DNA of 64,000 bases from Georgenia sp. EYE_87. Its GTDB lineage: Bacteria; Actinomycetota; Actinomycetes; Actinomycetales; Actinomycetaceae. The notes beneath the pieces were generated by a model, which was given only the letters and a program-made list of their open reading frames with translations, searched no databases and was not told the DNA's origin. Position numbers and translations under genes: made by a program. The stretch spans positions 466,385 to 530,384 of the forward strand of contig NZ_JAHXNL010000002.1 of NCBI RefSeq assembly GCF_023148685.1, in the 5' to 3' direction. Positions 26,344-34,726 of the stretch are shown piece by piece; position 1 is the stretch's first letter; each line of letters opens with the position of its first letter.

Positions 26344-27060
26344 ATGACGGAACGAGGACGCCCGATGCTTCACGCCAACCGCCCCACCGACGACGACCGC
26401 GGCGCCCCCGGTGCCGACGGCGGGGCGTTCTCCGGTGACGACGGTGCGGCCCCGGTCGCCGCGGCCGACGGCGGAGCGCACCCGGGCAACGGCGGGGAGC
26501 CGCCCGTCTGGTCCCCGCCCTCGTGGGAGCAGATCGTCGTGGAGCACTCGCCCCGGGTGTACCGCCTCGCCTACCGTCTGACCGGGAACAAGGCCGACGC
26601 CGAGGACCTCACGCAGGAGACCTTCGTGCGCGTGTTCCGCTCGCTCCACAAGTACGAGCCGGGCAACTTCGAGGGCTGGCTCCACCGCATCACCACCAAC
26701 CTCTTTCTCGACCAGGCGAGGCGGCGCACCCGGGTGCGCATGGACCCCATCGGGGAGGCGACCGAGCGGCTGCCCGCGGCGCACGACTCCGGGGAGCCGG
26801 AGCGCGGGTTCGAGCACGCCCATCTCGACCTCGACGTCCAGGCCGCCCTCGACGCCCTGCCGCCGAAGTATCGTGCTGCCGTGGTGCTGTGCGACATCGA
26901 GGGACTCTCCTACGAGGAGATCGCGGCGACCCTGGGCATCAAGATGGGCACCGTGCGCTCGCGGATCCACCGTGCGCGGGCGATGCTGCGCGACCAGCTC
27001 GCCCACCGTCGCCCGGCCACCGCCGCGAACCCGGTGCACGCCGCGCAGGGGGTCGGATGA
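26344..27060 (+). CDS. sigE: ECF RNA polymerase sigma factor, SigE-like
   Basis: Directs RNA polymerase to envelope-stress promoters. The 238-aa protein (or 231 aa if ATG 26365 is used) has about 55 disordered Asp/Gly/Ala-rich residues, sigma region 2 ([10 protein letters not shown] to RVFRSL, with [15 protein letters not shown] for -10 recognition) and sigma region 4 ([18 protein letters not shown] plus the helix-turn-helix [16 protein letters not shown]). GAGGA precedes both candidate starts and -10-like TACCAT is at 26327-26332. The downstream zinc-binding anti-sigma gene overlaps by 4 bp (ATGA). The order matches mycobacterial sigE-rseA-htrA-tatB. Confidence 0.9.
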   Translation: MTERGRPMLHANRPTDDDRGAPGADGGAFSGDDGAAPVAAADGGAHPGNGGEPPVWSPPSWEQIVVEHSPRVYRLAYRLTGNKADAEDLTQETFVRVFRSLHKYEPGNFEGWLHRITTNLFLDQARRRTRVRMDPIGEATERLPAAHDSGEPERGFEHAHLDLDVQAALDALPPKYRAAVVLCDIEGLSYEEIAATLGIKMGTVRSRIHRARAMLRDQLAHRRPATAANPVHAAQGVG

Positions 27061-27980
27061 GCCACCTGCGCGACGACGTCAGCGCCCTGGTCGACGGCCA
27101 GCTCCCGCCCGAGCGGGCCGAGGCCGCGATGGTGCACCTGGTCACCTGCGACTACTGCGCCGGCCTGGTGGCGGTGGAGCGGGCGTCGCGCCGCCACCTG
27201 GCGCAGGCCAGGGACGTGCGTCCGAGCGAGGACCTCACCGCTCGCCTGATGCAGCTCGGCCAGTCCCCGGTGCCCCCGGCACCGCAGGGTGCCAGGGCCC
27301 TGGTCGGGCGGGCCTGGGAGCCGCTCGCCCACGGTCGCGGGCGCCGGCGTGCGGTCGTGCGTGGCTCCGCCGTCCTGGTCGGGGCCGCGGGGGTGCTGGG
27401 CGCCCTGGTCGTCGTCGGCACCCTCAACCAGCGCACCGGGGACCCGGCGGCGATGCTCGCCGAGGTCGCCGGACCCGCGCACGAGCCGGTCCAGCTCATG
27501 GTCACCGCGGACACGATCCGCCTGGCGGAGGCACCGAGCGCGACGGAGGAGGCGCTGGTCTGGCTGCGTGAGAACGGCTGGGCCGCGCCTGGCGCGCTGC
27601 CGGCCGACGTGGACGTCCAGCACGTCGGCACCACCGGTGGGACGGGGGAGCAGGTCCTCACCGTCGAGATCGTCCGGGACGGCCACCACGCGACCGTGGT
27701 GGAGAAGCGCGGGGTGCTCGAGCCGGCGACGCTCACGAACCTGCCGGTGGTCGACGTCGGGAACTTCAGCGTGCACGCGCTGCCCGGTCCCGGCACGACG
27801 GTCGTTCTCCAGTGCGAGGGCACCACCGTCCTCGTCACCAGCAGCGACGCGCCCGACCTCGTCCACGAGGTGGCCGGCGCATTCCCGGCGACGCCGCCGG
27901 GCTCCGGCGTGGCAGACCGGATCGACCACGGCTGGCAGACTTTGGTCGACTGGACCGACCTGCTCGTGCAGACGCGGTGA
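27057..27980 (+). CDS. rseA: Zinc-binding anti-sigma factor (RseA-like) with extracytoplasmic domain
   Basis: Predicted to hold the SigE-like factor at the membrane until stress. The 307-aa protein has an N-terminal ZAS domain with H27-x3-C31-x2-C34, a basic stretch, and one membrane span at about residues 103-124. An outside domain of about 180 residues follows, longer than mycobacterial RseA (about 150 aa in total) and reminiscent of a fused sensor. The start overlaps sigE by 4 bp, giving a fixed sigma/anti-sigma ratio. HtrA, the next gene, is a candidate for the protease acting on misfolded proteins or on this factor; that link is inferred from mycobacteria. Confidence 0.82.
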   Translation: MSHLRDDVSALVDGQLPPERAEAAMVHLVTCDYCAGLVAVERASRRHLAQARDVRPSEDLTARLMQLGQSPVPPAPQGARALVGRAWEPLAHGRGRRRAVVRGSAVLVGAAGVLGALVVVGTLNQRTGDPAAMLAEVAGPAHEPVQLMVTADTIRLAEAPSATEEALVWLRENGWAAPGALPADVDVQHVGTTGGTGEQVLTVEIVRDGHHATVVEKRGVLEPATLTNLPVVDVGNFSVHALPGPGTTVVLQCEGTTVLVTSSDAPDLVHEVAGAFPATPPGSGVADRIDHGWQTLVDWTDLLVQTR

Positions 27981-28012
27981 CGGCCGGCCCGCAAGGCCCG
28001 GAAGGAGCGCCC

Positions 28013-29761
28013 ATGACCCCCGACGAGCAGTCCGCCGCGCCCGTCGGGCCGGGGCGTGCCGAGGAACCGGCGGACGGGGCGGAGCCCGCCCCGGGGCAGG
28101 CACCGCCCGCGAACCCCGCGCGGACCCGCTACGACTACGCGCCCACCCCCGCTCCGCAGCCCGAGGCCTACCACGCACTGGGCCGGACCACCGGTCCGAC
28201 GTCGCCGGCGCCGCCTCCGGCCGGCGTCCCCTCGCGCTCGCGGAGGTCCTTCCGCAGCGCCCGGCGCGGCGACCGACACGGCGAGGGACCGACCGCCACC
28301 GCCGTGACTCCGACCGCGGCCGCCGGCACGCACTCCGCCGCAGGTGGCCAGCCTGCCGCAGGTGGACAGCCCGCCGCGGGCGGGCCCCCGCCGTACTGGG
28401 CGCCGGTGGGCGACGGCGGCGCCACCCGCGCGCTGCCGGTGCGGCAGGCGCCCGGCCAGCCGTGGCCGGGCCAGCCCGCGCAGGTCGGTCAGGCGGTGCC
28501 CGGGCAGTCTGCGGCCGGTCAGGCGGCGGCCGGTCAGGCGGTGCCCGGGTCCGGGTACTACGCTCCGCCCACGCCCGCGGACGGGACCGCCGGCGCGTTC
28601 CCGGGCTCCTCGGCCGGCACGGCCGAGCCCACGCGGCTCGGCGACCTCTTCGGCCATGAGCGCGCCGAGAAGCCCCCGCGCCGGCAGCGTCAGGTCGCGC
28701 TCGGGATCGTCGTGCTGCTCGTGCTCCTGTCGCTCCTCGCCGGGATGCTCATCGGCGGGCTGGGCGCGCGGTCGTTCTTCGCGGTCGGCCAGGGCGGGCA
28801 GACCCTCCCGACGGCCTCCGCCGTCGACCGGGCGCCCGACTCGGTGGCGGGCATCGCCGAGGCGGTGCTGCCCTCCACCGTCTACATCCAGGCCCGCGGG
28901 AACGGGCAGGGCAGCTCCGGCACCGGCCTCGTGCTGCGCGAGGACGGCTACATCGTCACCAACAACCACGTGATCGAGACGGCCGCGGACGGCGGCCGCG
29001 TCGTCGTCGGGTTTCCCGACGGCAGCGAGGACGAGGCGGAGATCGTCGGCCGGACCGCGGACTACGACCTCGCCGTGCTCCGCGTAGACCGGGACGGGCT
29101 CGAGCCGCTCGTGCTGGCCGACTCGGACACCCTCGCGGTGGGGGACACCGTGGTCGCCGTCGGTGCGCCGCTGGGCCTGGAGGGCACCGTGACCTCGGGC
29201 ATCGTCAGCGCCCTCAACCGGCCCGTCACCGCGGGCGGCGGCGGCACGACGACGTTCATCAACGCCATCCAGACGGACGCCGCCATCAATCCGGGGAACT
29301 CCGGCGGCCCGCTGGTGGACGCCAGCGGCCAGGTGGTCGGCATCAACACCGCCATCGCGCAGGCCTCGGGCGCCGCCTCGGCCACCGGCAGCATCGGGCT
29401 GGGGTTCGCGATCCCAGCGAACCAGGTACGGCGCACCACCGAGCAGATCATCGCGACGGGCAGCGCCACCTACCCGGTCATCGGCGTCTCCCTGGACACC
29501 CGGTACACGGGCGAGGGCGTGCAGGTGCTCGAGGACGACGTCGACGACAACCCCGCCGTGGTCCCCGGCGGGCCGGGGGACCTGGCGGGCATCCGCCCGG
29601 GTGACGTGATCGTCAGCATCGACGGGCGACCGGTGACCGACCCGGACGAGCTCATCGTCGCTGTGCGGTCCAAGGCGCCGGGCGACACCGTGGTCCTCGG
29701 GGTGCGCCGCGGCAGCGGCGTCGAGGAGGTCAGCGTGGTTCTGGGGGAGAGCTCGGGCTGA
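28013..29761 (+). CDS. htrA: HtrA/DegP-type membrane-anchored serine protease with PDZ domain
   Basis: Surface-exposed quality-control protease. The 582-aa protein has a long cytoplasmic N-terminus (residues 1-225) rich in Pro, Ala, Gly and Gln with AGGQP and AGQA repeats, one membrane span near 227-250, and a trypsin-fold domain. The catalytic triad is H319 (NNHVIE), D352 (YDLAVL) and S430 (GNSGGP). A C-terminal PDZ domain includes GIRPGDVIVSIDG. GGAAGGAG lies 6 nt before the ATG. The gene follows the anti-sigma factor by 32 bp, as in mycobacteria, which ties it to envelope stress. Confidence 0.9.
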   Translation: MTPDEQSAAPVGPGRAEEPADGAEPAPGQAPPANPARTRYDYAPTPAPQPEAYHALGRTTGPTSPAPPPAGVPSRSRRSFRSARRGDRHGEGPTATAVTPTAAAGTHSAAGGQPAAGGQPAAGGPPPYWAPVGDGGATRALPVRQAPGQPWPGQPAQVGQAVPGQSAAGQAAAGQAVPGSGYYAPPTPADGTAGAFPGSSAGTAEPTRLGDLFGHERAEKPPRRQRQVALGIVVLLVLLSLLAGMLIGGLGARSFFAVGQGGQTLPTASAVDRAPDSVAGIAEAVLPSTVYIQARGNGQGSSGTGLVLREDGYIVTNNHVIETAADGGRVVVGFPDGSEDEAEIVGRTADYDLAVLRVDRDGLEPLVLADSDTLAVGDTVVAVGAPLGLEGTVTSGIVSALNRPVTAGGGGTTTFINAIQTDAAINPGNSGGPLVDASGQVVGINTAIAQASGAASATGSIGLGFAIPANQVRRTTEQIIATGSATYPVIGVSLDTRYTGEGVQVLEDDVDDNPAVVPGGPGDLAGIRPGDVIVSIDGRPVTDPDELIVAVRSKAPGDTVVLGVRRGSGVEEVSVVLGESSG

Positions 29762-29822
29762 GCCGCCGGGGCCGTGGGCCGTGGAGGGGTGAACGGCGGC
29801 ACGGTGGCCGTCCCCGGCGCCG

Positions 29823-29828
29823 TATCCT
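29823..29828 (+). promoter_or_regulatory. -10 element TATCCT for leaderless tatB
   Basis: TATCCT ends 6 nt before the GTG at 29835, suggesting that tatB has its own start in addition to read-through from htrA. Confidence 0.5.
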
Positions 29829-29834
29829 GAGGCC

Positions 29835-30518
29835 GTGTTCGGGATCAACGGGGGTGAGCTGGTCGTCCTGCTCGTGCTCGCCTTCCTCCTCATCGGGCCG
29901 GAACGACTGCCGGAGCTCGCCCAGCAGCTCGGCCGGCTCACGCGTGAGGTGAAGAAGATCGCGACGGGCGCCAAGGAGAAGGTGCGGGAGGAGCTCGGGC
30001 CCGAGTTCGACGACCTCGCCGCCCTCGACCCGCGCCAGTACGACCCCCGCCGGATCGTGCGCGAGGCCCTGATGGAGGACGACGAACCCGCCAGGCCCGC
30101 GCGCCCCCGCGCCGCACGGCGGCCCTCCCCGTCGACGAAGACCCGCACCGGCTCGACCGCCGCGGGTGCCGCCGTGGCCGGCGGTGCCGCAGCGGGCGTC
30201 TCGGCCTCCGACGGTCAGCCTTCGACCGCCGGGCCTGAGCCTGAGGTGGTGGAGCCCGCACCGCGCACTACCGAGACTTCCCCGAGGACGACTGCGCCCG
30301 GGACACCTGCGCCCTCGACACCCGCACCCGGGACACCTGCGCCCTCGACACCCGCGCCCGCGCCGGCTGCGCGTGTCGCCGCCGTCACCCCGCCCGCTCA
30401 GGTGCTCGCCGAGGCCCGCGGTGCTGCGCCGACCGCGACGGCGCTCGCCGAGGAGCCGGTGGAACCGGCAGCCGACGACGAGCCCTACGTCGTCCCGTTC
30501 GACGACGAGGCCACCTGA
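29835..30518 (+). CDS. tatB: Sec-independent protein translocase TatB
   Basis: Membrane component of the twin-arginine translocase that recognises folded precursors together with TatC. The 227-aa protein has the short N-terminal span (GELVVLLVLAFLLIGPERLP) with the Gly-Pro hinge, then the amphipathic helix LAQQLGRLTREVKKIATGAK. The long remaining tail is Pro/Ala/Thr-rich and includes PGTPAPSTPA repeats encoded by near-identical 30-bp DNA units around 30299-30358. Its place after htrA copies the mycobacterial Rv1223-Rv1224 order and favours TatB over TatA. It is convergent with mrp. Confidence 0.85.
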   Translation: MFGINGGELVVLLVLAFLLIGPERLPELAQQLGRLTREVKKIATGAKEKVREELGPEFDDLAALDPRQYDPRRIVREALMEDDEPARPARPRAARRPSPSTKTRTGSTAAGAAVAGGAAAGVSASDGQPSTAGPEPEVVEPAPRTTETSPRTTAPGTPAPSTPAPGTPAPSTPAPAPAARVAAVTPPAQVLAEARGAAPTATALAEEPVEPAADDEPYVVPFDDEAT

Positions 30519-30567
30519 CGCAGGACGCCAGGGCCCCGGTCGTACCGTCCGGGAGACCGGGACGTTC

Positions 30568-31701
30568 CTAGCGGGCGACCGGGCTGATGCCGAGCGAGCG
30601 GCCCGCCAGACCGCGCGCCCGGTGGGACAGCGAGCGGGCCAGCGACAGCAGCGCCTCGGCCGCCGGGCTGCCGCTCTCGCGGAGCACCAGGGGCACGCCC
30701 GAGTCGCCGCCCTCGCGCAGCTCGAGCTCGATCGGCACCTGCGCGAGCAGCGGCACCTCGTAGCCCAGCGTCTTCCCCAGCTCGGTGGAGACGCGCTCGC
30801 CGCCGCCGGAGCCGAAGAGCTCGACACGTCCGCCGTCGGGCTGCTCCAGCCAGGACATGTTTTCGACGACGCCGACCACGTGCTGGTGCGTCTGCTCGGC
30901 GATGACGCCGGCGCGCTGGGCCACCTCGGCCGCGGCCACCTGCGGGGTCGTCACGACGAGGATCTCCGAGTTCGGGAGCATCTGCGCGACCGAGATGGCG
31001 ATGTCGCCGGTCCCCGGCGGCAGGTCGAGCAGGAGCACGTCGAGGTCGCCCCAGAAGACGTCGGCGAGGAACTGCTGCAGGGCGCGGTGGAGCATGGGCC
31101 CGCGCCAGACGACCGGGCGGCCGTCCTGGGTGAACATGCCGATCGAGATGACCTTCACGTCGTGCGCCACGGGCGGCAGGATCATGTCGTCGACCTTGGT
31201 CGGCGGGTGCGTGACCCCGAGCATGCGGGGGATCGAGAAGCCGTAGATGTCGGCGTCGACGACGCCCACCTTGAGGCCGTCGGCGGCCATGGCAGCCGCG
31301 AGGTTGGCCGTGACCGACGACTTCCCGACGCCGCCCTTGCCCGAGGTGACCGCGTAGACGCGGGTCAGGGAGCCGGGCTTCGCGAAGGGGATCTCGGGCT
31401 CGGCGACGCCGCCGCGGAGCATGGTGCGCAGGTCCTTGCGCTGCTCGTCGGTCATGACGCCCATCTCGACACGGACGCCCGAGACGCCCTCGATGGCGCC
31501 GACGACGTTCGTCACGTCCCGCGTGATCGTGTCCTTCAGCGGACAGCCGGCCGTCGTCAGATCGACGCCGACCACCACGAGGCCGCCGGGTTCGACGTCC
31601 ACCGACCGGACCATGTTGAGCTCGGTGATGGGACGGCGGATCTCCGGGTCCATGACGTTGACCAGTTCGGCCCGGACAGCGTCGACGCTGGGTGCACTCA
31701 T
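30568..31701 (-). CDS. mrp: Mrp/NBP35-family iron-sulfur carrier P-loop ATPase
   Basis: Soluble ATPase that assembles or delivers Fe-S clusters. The 377-aa protein has an N-terminal MIP18/DUF59 domain (residues 1-90, VMDPEIRRPITELNMV and a conserved TTAGCPLKDTI Cys motif). The ParA-like domain has the deviant Walker A SGKGGVGKSS, VVDADIYGFSIPRML and LDLPPGTGD. The usual C-terminal CxxC is not visible, as in many actinobacterial Mrp. Start MSAPSVD at 31701 is chosen because TACGAT ends 7 nt upstream, which excludes a start 51 bp earlier. Confidence 0.88.
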   Translation of the reverse strand: MSAPSVDAVRAELVNVMDPEIRRPITELNMVRSVDVEPGGLVVVGVDLTTAGCPLKDTITRDVTNVVGAIEGVSGVRVEMGVMTDEQRKDLRTMLRGGVAEPEIPFAKPGSLTRVYAVTSGKGGVGKSSVTANLAAAMAADGLKVGVVDADIYGFSIPRMLGVTHPPTKVDDMILPPVAHDVKVISIGMFTQDGRPVVWRGPMLHRALQQFLADVFWGDLDVLLLDLPPGTGDIAISVAQMLPNSEILVVTTPQVAAAEVAQRAGVIAEQTHQHVVGVVENMSWLEQPDGGRVELFGSGGGERVSTELGKTLGYEVPLLAQVPIELELREGGDSGVPLVLRESGSPAAEALLSLARSLSHRARGLAGRSLGISPVAR

Positions 31702-31708
31702 GCCCCCC

Positions 31709-31714
31709 ATCGTA
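31709..31714 (-). promoter_or_regulatory. -10 element TACGAT for leaderless mrp
   Basis: On the minus strand TACGAT ends 7 nt before the ATG at 31701. Confidence 0.5.
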
Positions 31715-31758
31715 GGTGGCCCCGCGACGTGCCCGGCCGCGGGGTACGTCACACGGGA

Positions 31759-32391
31759 TCAGGCCCGCAGGGGTCCGCCGTCGCGGCCGTCGTCCCGGCG
31801 CCCCTCATGGCCACCGTCCTGGCGGGCCTCGCGGTCGTCGTCCCGACGTGCCTCGCGGTCGTCGTCCCGACGCCCCCGCTCCATCTGGGCGAGCTCGGCC
31901 TCGAGCTCCCGGATGCGTGCCTCCCGCTCCTCGACGATGTCCTCCAGCAGGCCGCGCAGCTCCGAGCGCACGAAGTCGCGGGTGGCCACCTCGCCGAGCG
32001 CGAGGCGGACGGCCGCCATCTCTCGCGCCAGGTACTCGGTGTCCGCCAGGTTCCGCTCCGCCCGCTGCCGGTCCTGCTCGGCGCTGACGCGATCACGGTC
32101 GTCCTGCCGGTTCTGCGCCAGCAGGATCAGCGGGGCCGCGTAGGAGGCCTGCAACGAGAGCATGAGCGTCAGGGCCGTGAACCCGAGCGCGGCCGAGTCG
32201 AACTGCAGGTGCGTCGGCCCGAACGTGTTCCACAGCAGCCACACGGCGCAGAAGATCGTCAGCCACAGCAGGAACCGGGGCGTGCCCATGAACCGGGCGA
32301 TGCCCTCGGAGGTGCGGCCGAAGAACTCGGGGTCGACCCGCGGGCGCCAGCGCCGCTTCGCCTCGAGCGGGGTGTCCAGGCGCTCAGCCAT
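31759..32391 (-). CDS. DUF1003 membrane protein
   Basis: A 210-aa protein with two membrane spans, about residues 39-62 and 70-92, separated by a short polar segment (the DUF1003 core, with FGPTHLQFD). A long coiled-coil Glu/Arg-rich helix follows (about 100-170), and the tail contains repeats of RRDDDREAR. Function is unknown. It starts 8 bp inside the end of the MgtE-N/CBS gene, so the two are translationally coupled. The same partnership exists near mycobacterial Rv1231c-Rv1232c, hinting at a shared role in divalent-cation or envelope physiology; this is an inference. Confidence 0.82.
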   Translation of the reverse strand: MAERLDTPLEAKRRWRPRVDPEFFGRTSEGIARFMGTPRFLLWLTIFCAVWLLWNTFGPTHLQFDSAALGFTALTLMLSLQASYAAPLILLAQNRQDDRDRVSAEQDRQRAERNLADTEYLAREMAAVRLALGEVATRDFVRSELRGLLEDIVEEREARIRELEAELAQMERGRRDDDREARRDDDREARQDGGHEGRRDDGRDGGPLRA

Positions 32392-33682
32392 GTGCCGTCC
32401 TCGTCATGGCGCGGTCGGTGACGTCCTCGTCCGCCTCGCGCCAGTCGTCCGGCAGCAGGTGGTCCAGCACGTCGTCGACGGAGACCGCGCCGAGCAGGCG
32501 GTGGTCCTCGTCCACCACGGGCAGGGCGGTGAGGTTGTAGGTCGCGAGCAGGCGGGTGACCTTGCCGATGTCGTCCGACGGCAGCAGGGCGTCGACGTCC
32601 TTGTCGAGCAGCCCGCCGATGAGCTCGTGGGGCGGTTCGCGCAGCGCCCGCTGAAGGTGGACGACGCCGAGCAACCGGCCCGTGGGCGTCTCCAGCGGCG
32701 GTCGGACCACGAAGATCATCGCCGCCAGCGCCGGGGTGACGTCCTGACGCCGGGCGTGCGCGAGCGCGGTGGCGACCGTGGCCTCGGGCCCGAGGACGAG
32801 CGGCTCGGTGGTCATCAGGCCACCGGCCGTGTGCTCCTCGTAGGCCAGCAGCCGGCGCACGTCCTTCGCCTCGTCCGGCTCCATCCGCTCGAGCAGCTCT
32901 CGCGCCCGCTCGACCGGCAGCTCGGAGACCAGGTCGGCTGCGTCGTCGGGCTGCATCACGTCCAGGACGTCCGCGGCACGGTCCAGGTCCAGCCCGGAGA
33001 CGATCGCGACCCGGTCCTCCTCACCCAGCTCCTCGAGGACGTCGGCGAGGCGTTCGTCGTTGAGCTCGCTCGCCACCTCGAGGCGGCGGCTCTCCGGCAG
33101 GTCGCGCAGGACGTCGGCGAGATCGGCAGGCTTCAGGTCCACCAGGGTGGCGAGCAGCGCCGTCGCGCCCTGCTGCTCCGGGGTCCCCGCGAGCCCCGTG
33201 ACGTCGTCCACGTCGACGACGAAGGCCTCGCCGCGCCGCCCGACCAGGCCGCTGCGGCCCGACCGCCGCACGAAGAGCTTGGTGACGTACCAGTCTCGGT
33301 TGCGCTGCTGCTCGATCGCGACGTCCTCGACCGTCGCCGTGCCCGAGCCGTCCTTCAGGGAGACCTGCCGGTCGAGGAGCTCGGCGACGACGAGCGTCTC
33401 CGTGGCGCGCTGCGCGAATCGGCGGATGTTCAGCAGGCCTGTGGTGATGACGGCACCGGCGTCGATGCTCGTGATGCGGGTGAGGGGGAGGAACACCCGC
33501 CGCTTCGAGCTGACCTCGACCACCAGGCCGACGGCGCGGGGGGCGCCCCGGAGGCGCATGACGACGACGACGTCGTGGACGCGGCCGACCTGGTCACCCA
33601 GCGGGTCGAAGACGGCCGTGCCCTTCAGCCGTGCGACGTACACACGGCTGGTGCTGCTCGGGCGCGCGGTCGGCTGGTTCAC
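32384..33682 (-). CDS. MgtE N-domain / CBS-domain protein without transport channel
   Basis: A 432-aa soluble protein with a PRC-barrel-like N-terminus (about residues 12-170), an MgtE intracellular N domain made of short leucine-rich helical repeats (for example LPESRRLEVASEL and MQPDDAADLVSEL), and a CBS pair at the C-terminus (VHLQRALREPPHELIGG and AVSVDDVLDHLLPDD). These are the regulatory parts of MgtE magnesium channels, but no transmembrane segments follow. It is coupled by an 8-bp overlap to the DUF1003 gene. The GTG start at 33682 has TAGGCT only 3 nt before it, so the start and promoter are less certain here. Confidence 0.85.
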   Translation of the reverse strand: MNQPTARPSSTSRVYVARLKGTAVFDPLGDQVGRVHDVVVVMRLRGAPRAVGLVVEVSSKRRVFLPLTRITSIDAGAVITTGLLNIRRFAQRATETLVVAELLDRQVSLKDGSGTATVEDVAIEQQRNRDWYVTKLFVRRSGRSGLVGRRGEAFVVDVDDVTGLAGTPEQQGATALLATLVDLKPADLADVLRDLPESRRLEVASELNDERLADVLEELGEEDRVAIVSGLDLDRAADVLDVMQPDDAADLVSELPVERARELLERMEPDEAKDVRRLLAYEEHTAGGLMTTEPLVLGPEATVATALAHARRQDVTPALAAMIFVVRPPLETPTGRLLGVVHLQRALREPPHELIGGLLDKDVDALLPSDDIGKVTRLLATYNLTALPVVDEDHRLLGAVSVDDVLDHLLPDDWREADEDVTDRAMTRTAHG

Positions 33683-33838
33683 GTCGTCAGCCTAGGACAG
33701 GTCCCGCACTCGTCACGGCGTCCGTGCCCGGCGCGGTGACGAGAGGGCCGGCCCCGACGGTGCCGCCGGCCGGCCGGCCGCGCGCCGCGCCGCCGGGGCG
33801 GCTTGGCGCCATCGGCCGCCAGAGAGGAAGATCGAGGC

Positions 33839-34726
33839 ATGTCACTGACCGGCAAGCCCCCGGGCGGAACCGTGCCCACCATGCCCACCGGTGTGGAGGT
33901 CGCGTCCTACGCCACCTACCTCGAGGCCCAGAAGGCGGTCGACCACCTCTCCGACAAGGCCTTCCCGGTCCAGCTCGTCACGATCGTCGGGACGGACCTG
34001 CGCCTGGTCGAGCGCATCACCGGACGACTGACGTACGCGCGCGTCGCCGGTGCCGGCGCGATGAGCGGGGCCTGGTTCGGCCTCATGATCTCGTTGCTGT
34101 ACTGGGTCTTCACGCCGTCCGGGGAGTTCCCGCTCCTCGCGGGCGTGCTCATCGGCGCCGCGTTCGGGATCCTCTTCGCGATCGTGTCCTACGCCTTCAC
34201 CGGCGGGAAGCGCGACTTCACCTCGGCCAGCCAGGTGGTCGCCTCCCGCTACGCCGTGCTGTGCGAGCCCGGCCACGCGGGCCAGGCCAGCCAGCTCCTC
34301 GCCGAGGGCGGGTTCCAGGGCCGGACGCGGCCCGCGCCGTCGGCCACGCCGGCGGGCCCGTACGGCCAGCAGGGCGGCACCGGGCAGCCGGGTCCCTACG
34401 GGCAGCAGGTGCCCACGGGCCAGCCGGGTCCCCACGGGCAGCAGGTGCCCACGGGCCGGCCGGGTCCCTACGGGCAGCAGGTGCCCACGGGCCGGCCGGG
34501 TCCCTACGGGCAGCAGGCACCCCCTGCGGAGTCCGGTCGCCACGCGGACCGTCCGGCGTCGGCGCCCCCCGAGGAAGCGGCGGCGCCCGCCCCCGACGAG
34601 ACGCCCGCCAAGCCCACCGAGTTCGGCTCCCGGCCGGACGAGCGTCCCCGGTACGGACTCCGCCTCGAGGACCTCGACAGGGGCAAGGACGGCGACGCGC
34701 CCGGTCAGGCGGGCCCTCAGGGATGA
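33839..34726 (+). CDS. General stress protein-type membrane protein with PYGQQ repeats
   Basis: A 295-aa protein. Residues 18-60 resemble the N-terminal fold of the actinobacterial general stress protein family (EVASYATYLEAQKAVDHLSD). Two membrane spans follow (about 76-96 and 100-122) and a GKRDFTSASQ loop typical of that family. The C-terminal 130 residues are disordered and contain four to five copies of GPYGQQVPTGxP, then a Pro/Glu/Ala tail. GAGGAAGATCGAGG lies before the ATG. Its stop overlaps the next start by 4 bp. The function is not established; the tail may interact with other envelope proteins. Confidence 0.75.
   Translation: MSLTGKPPGGTVPTMPTGVEVASYATYLEAQKAVDHLSDKAFPVQLVTIVGTDLRLVERITGRLTYARVAGAGAMSGAWFGLMISLLYWVFTPSGEFPLLAGVLIGAAFGILFAIVSYAFTGGKRDFTSASQVVASRYAVLCEPGHAGQASQLLAEGGFQGRTRPAPSATPAGPYGQQGGTGQPGPYGQQVPTGQPGPHGQQVPTGRPGPYGQQVPTGRPGPYGQQAPPAESGRHADRPASAPPEEAAAPAPDETPAKPTEFGSRPDERPRYGLRLEDLDRGKDGDAPGQAGPQG
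34355..34519 (+). repeat. 36-bp tandem repeat inside the stress-protein gene
   Basis: Four full units and one partial unit of a 36-bp repeat (starts at 34355, 34391, 34427, 34463, 34499). The units from 34391 to 34498 are nearly identical at DNA level; differences are Tyr/His and Gln/Arg codon changes. Each encodes 12 residues, so copy number changes would keep the frame. Confidence 0.9.

Noticed and set aside
34355..34519. Regular repeats considered as a CRISPR array
   Set aside because: Units are contiguous with no unique spacers and lie in frame inside a gene.
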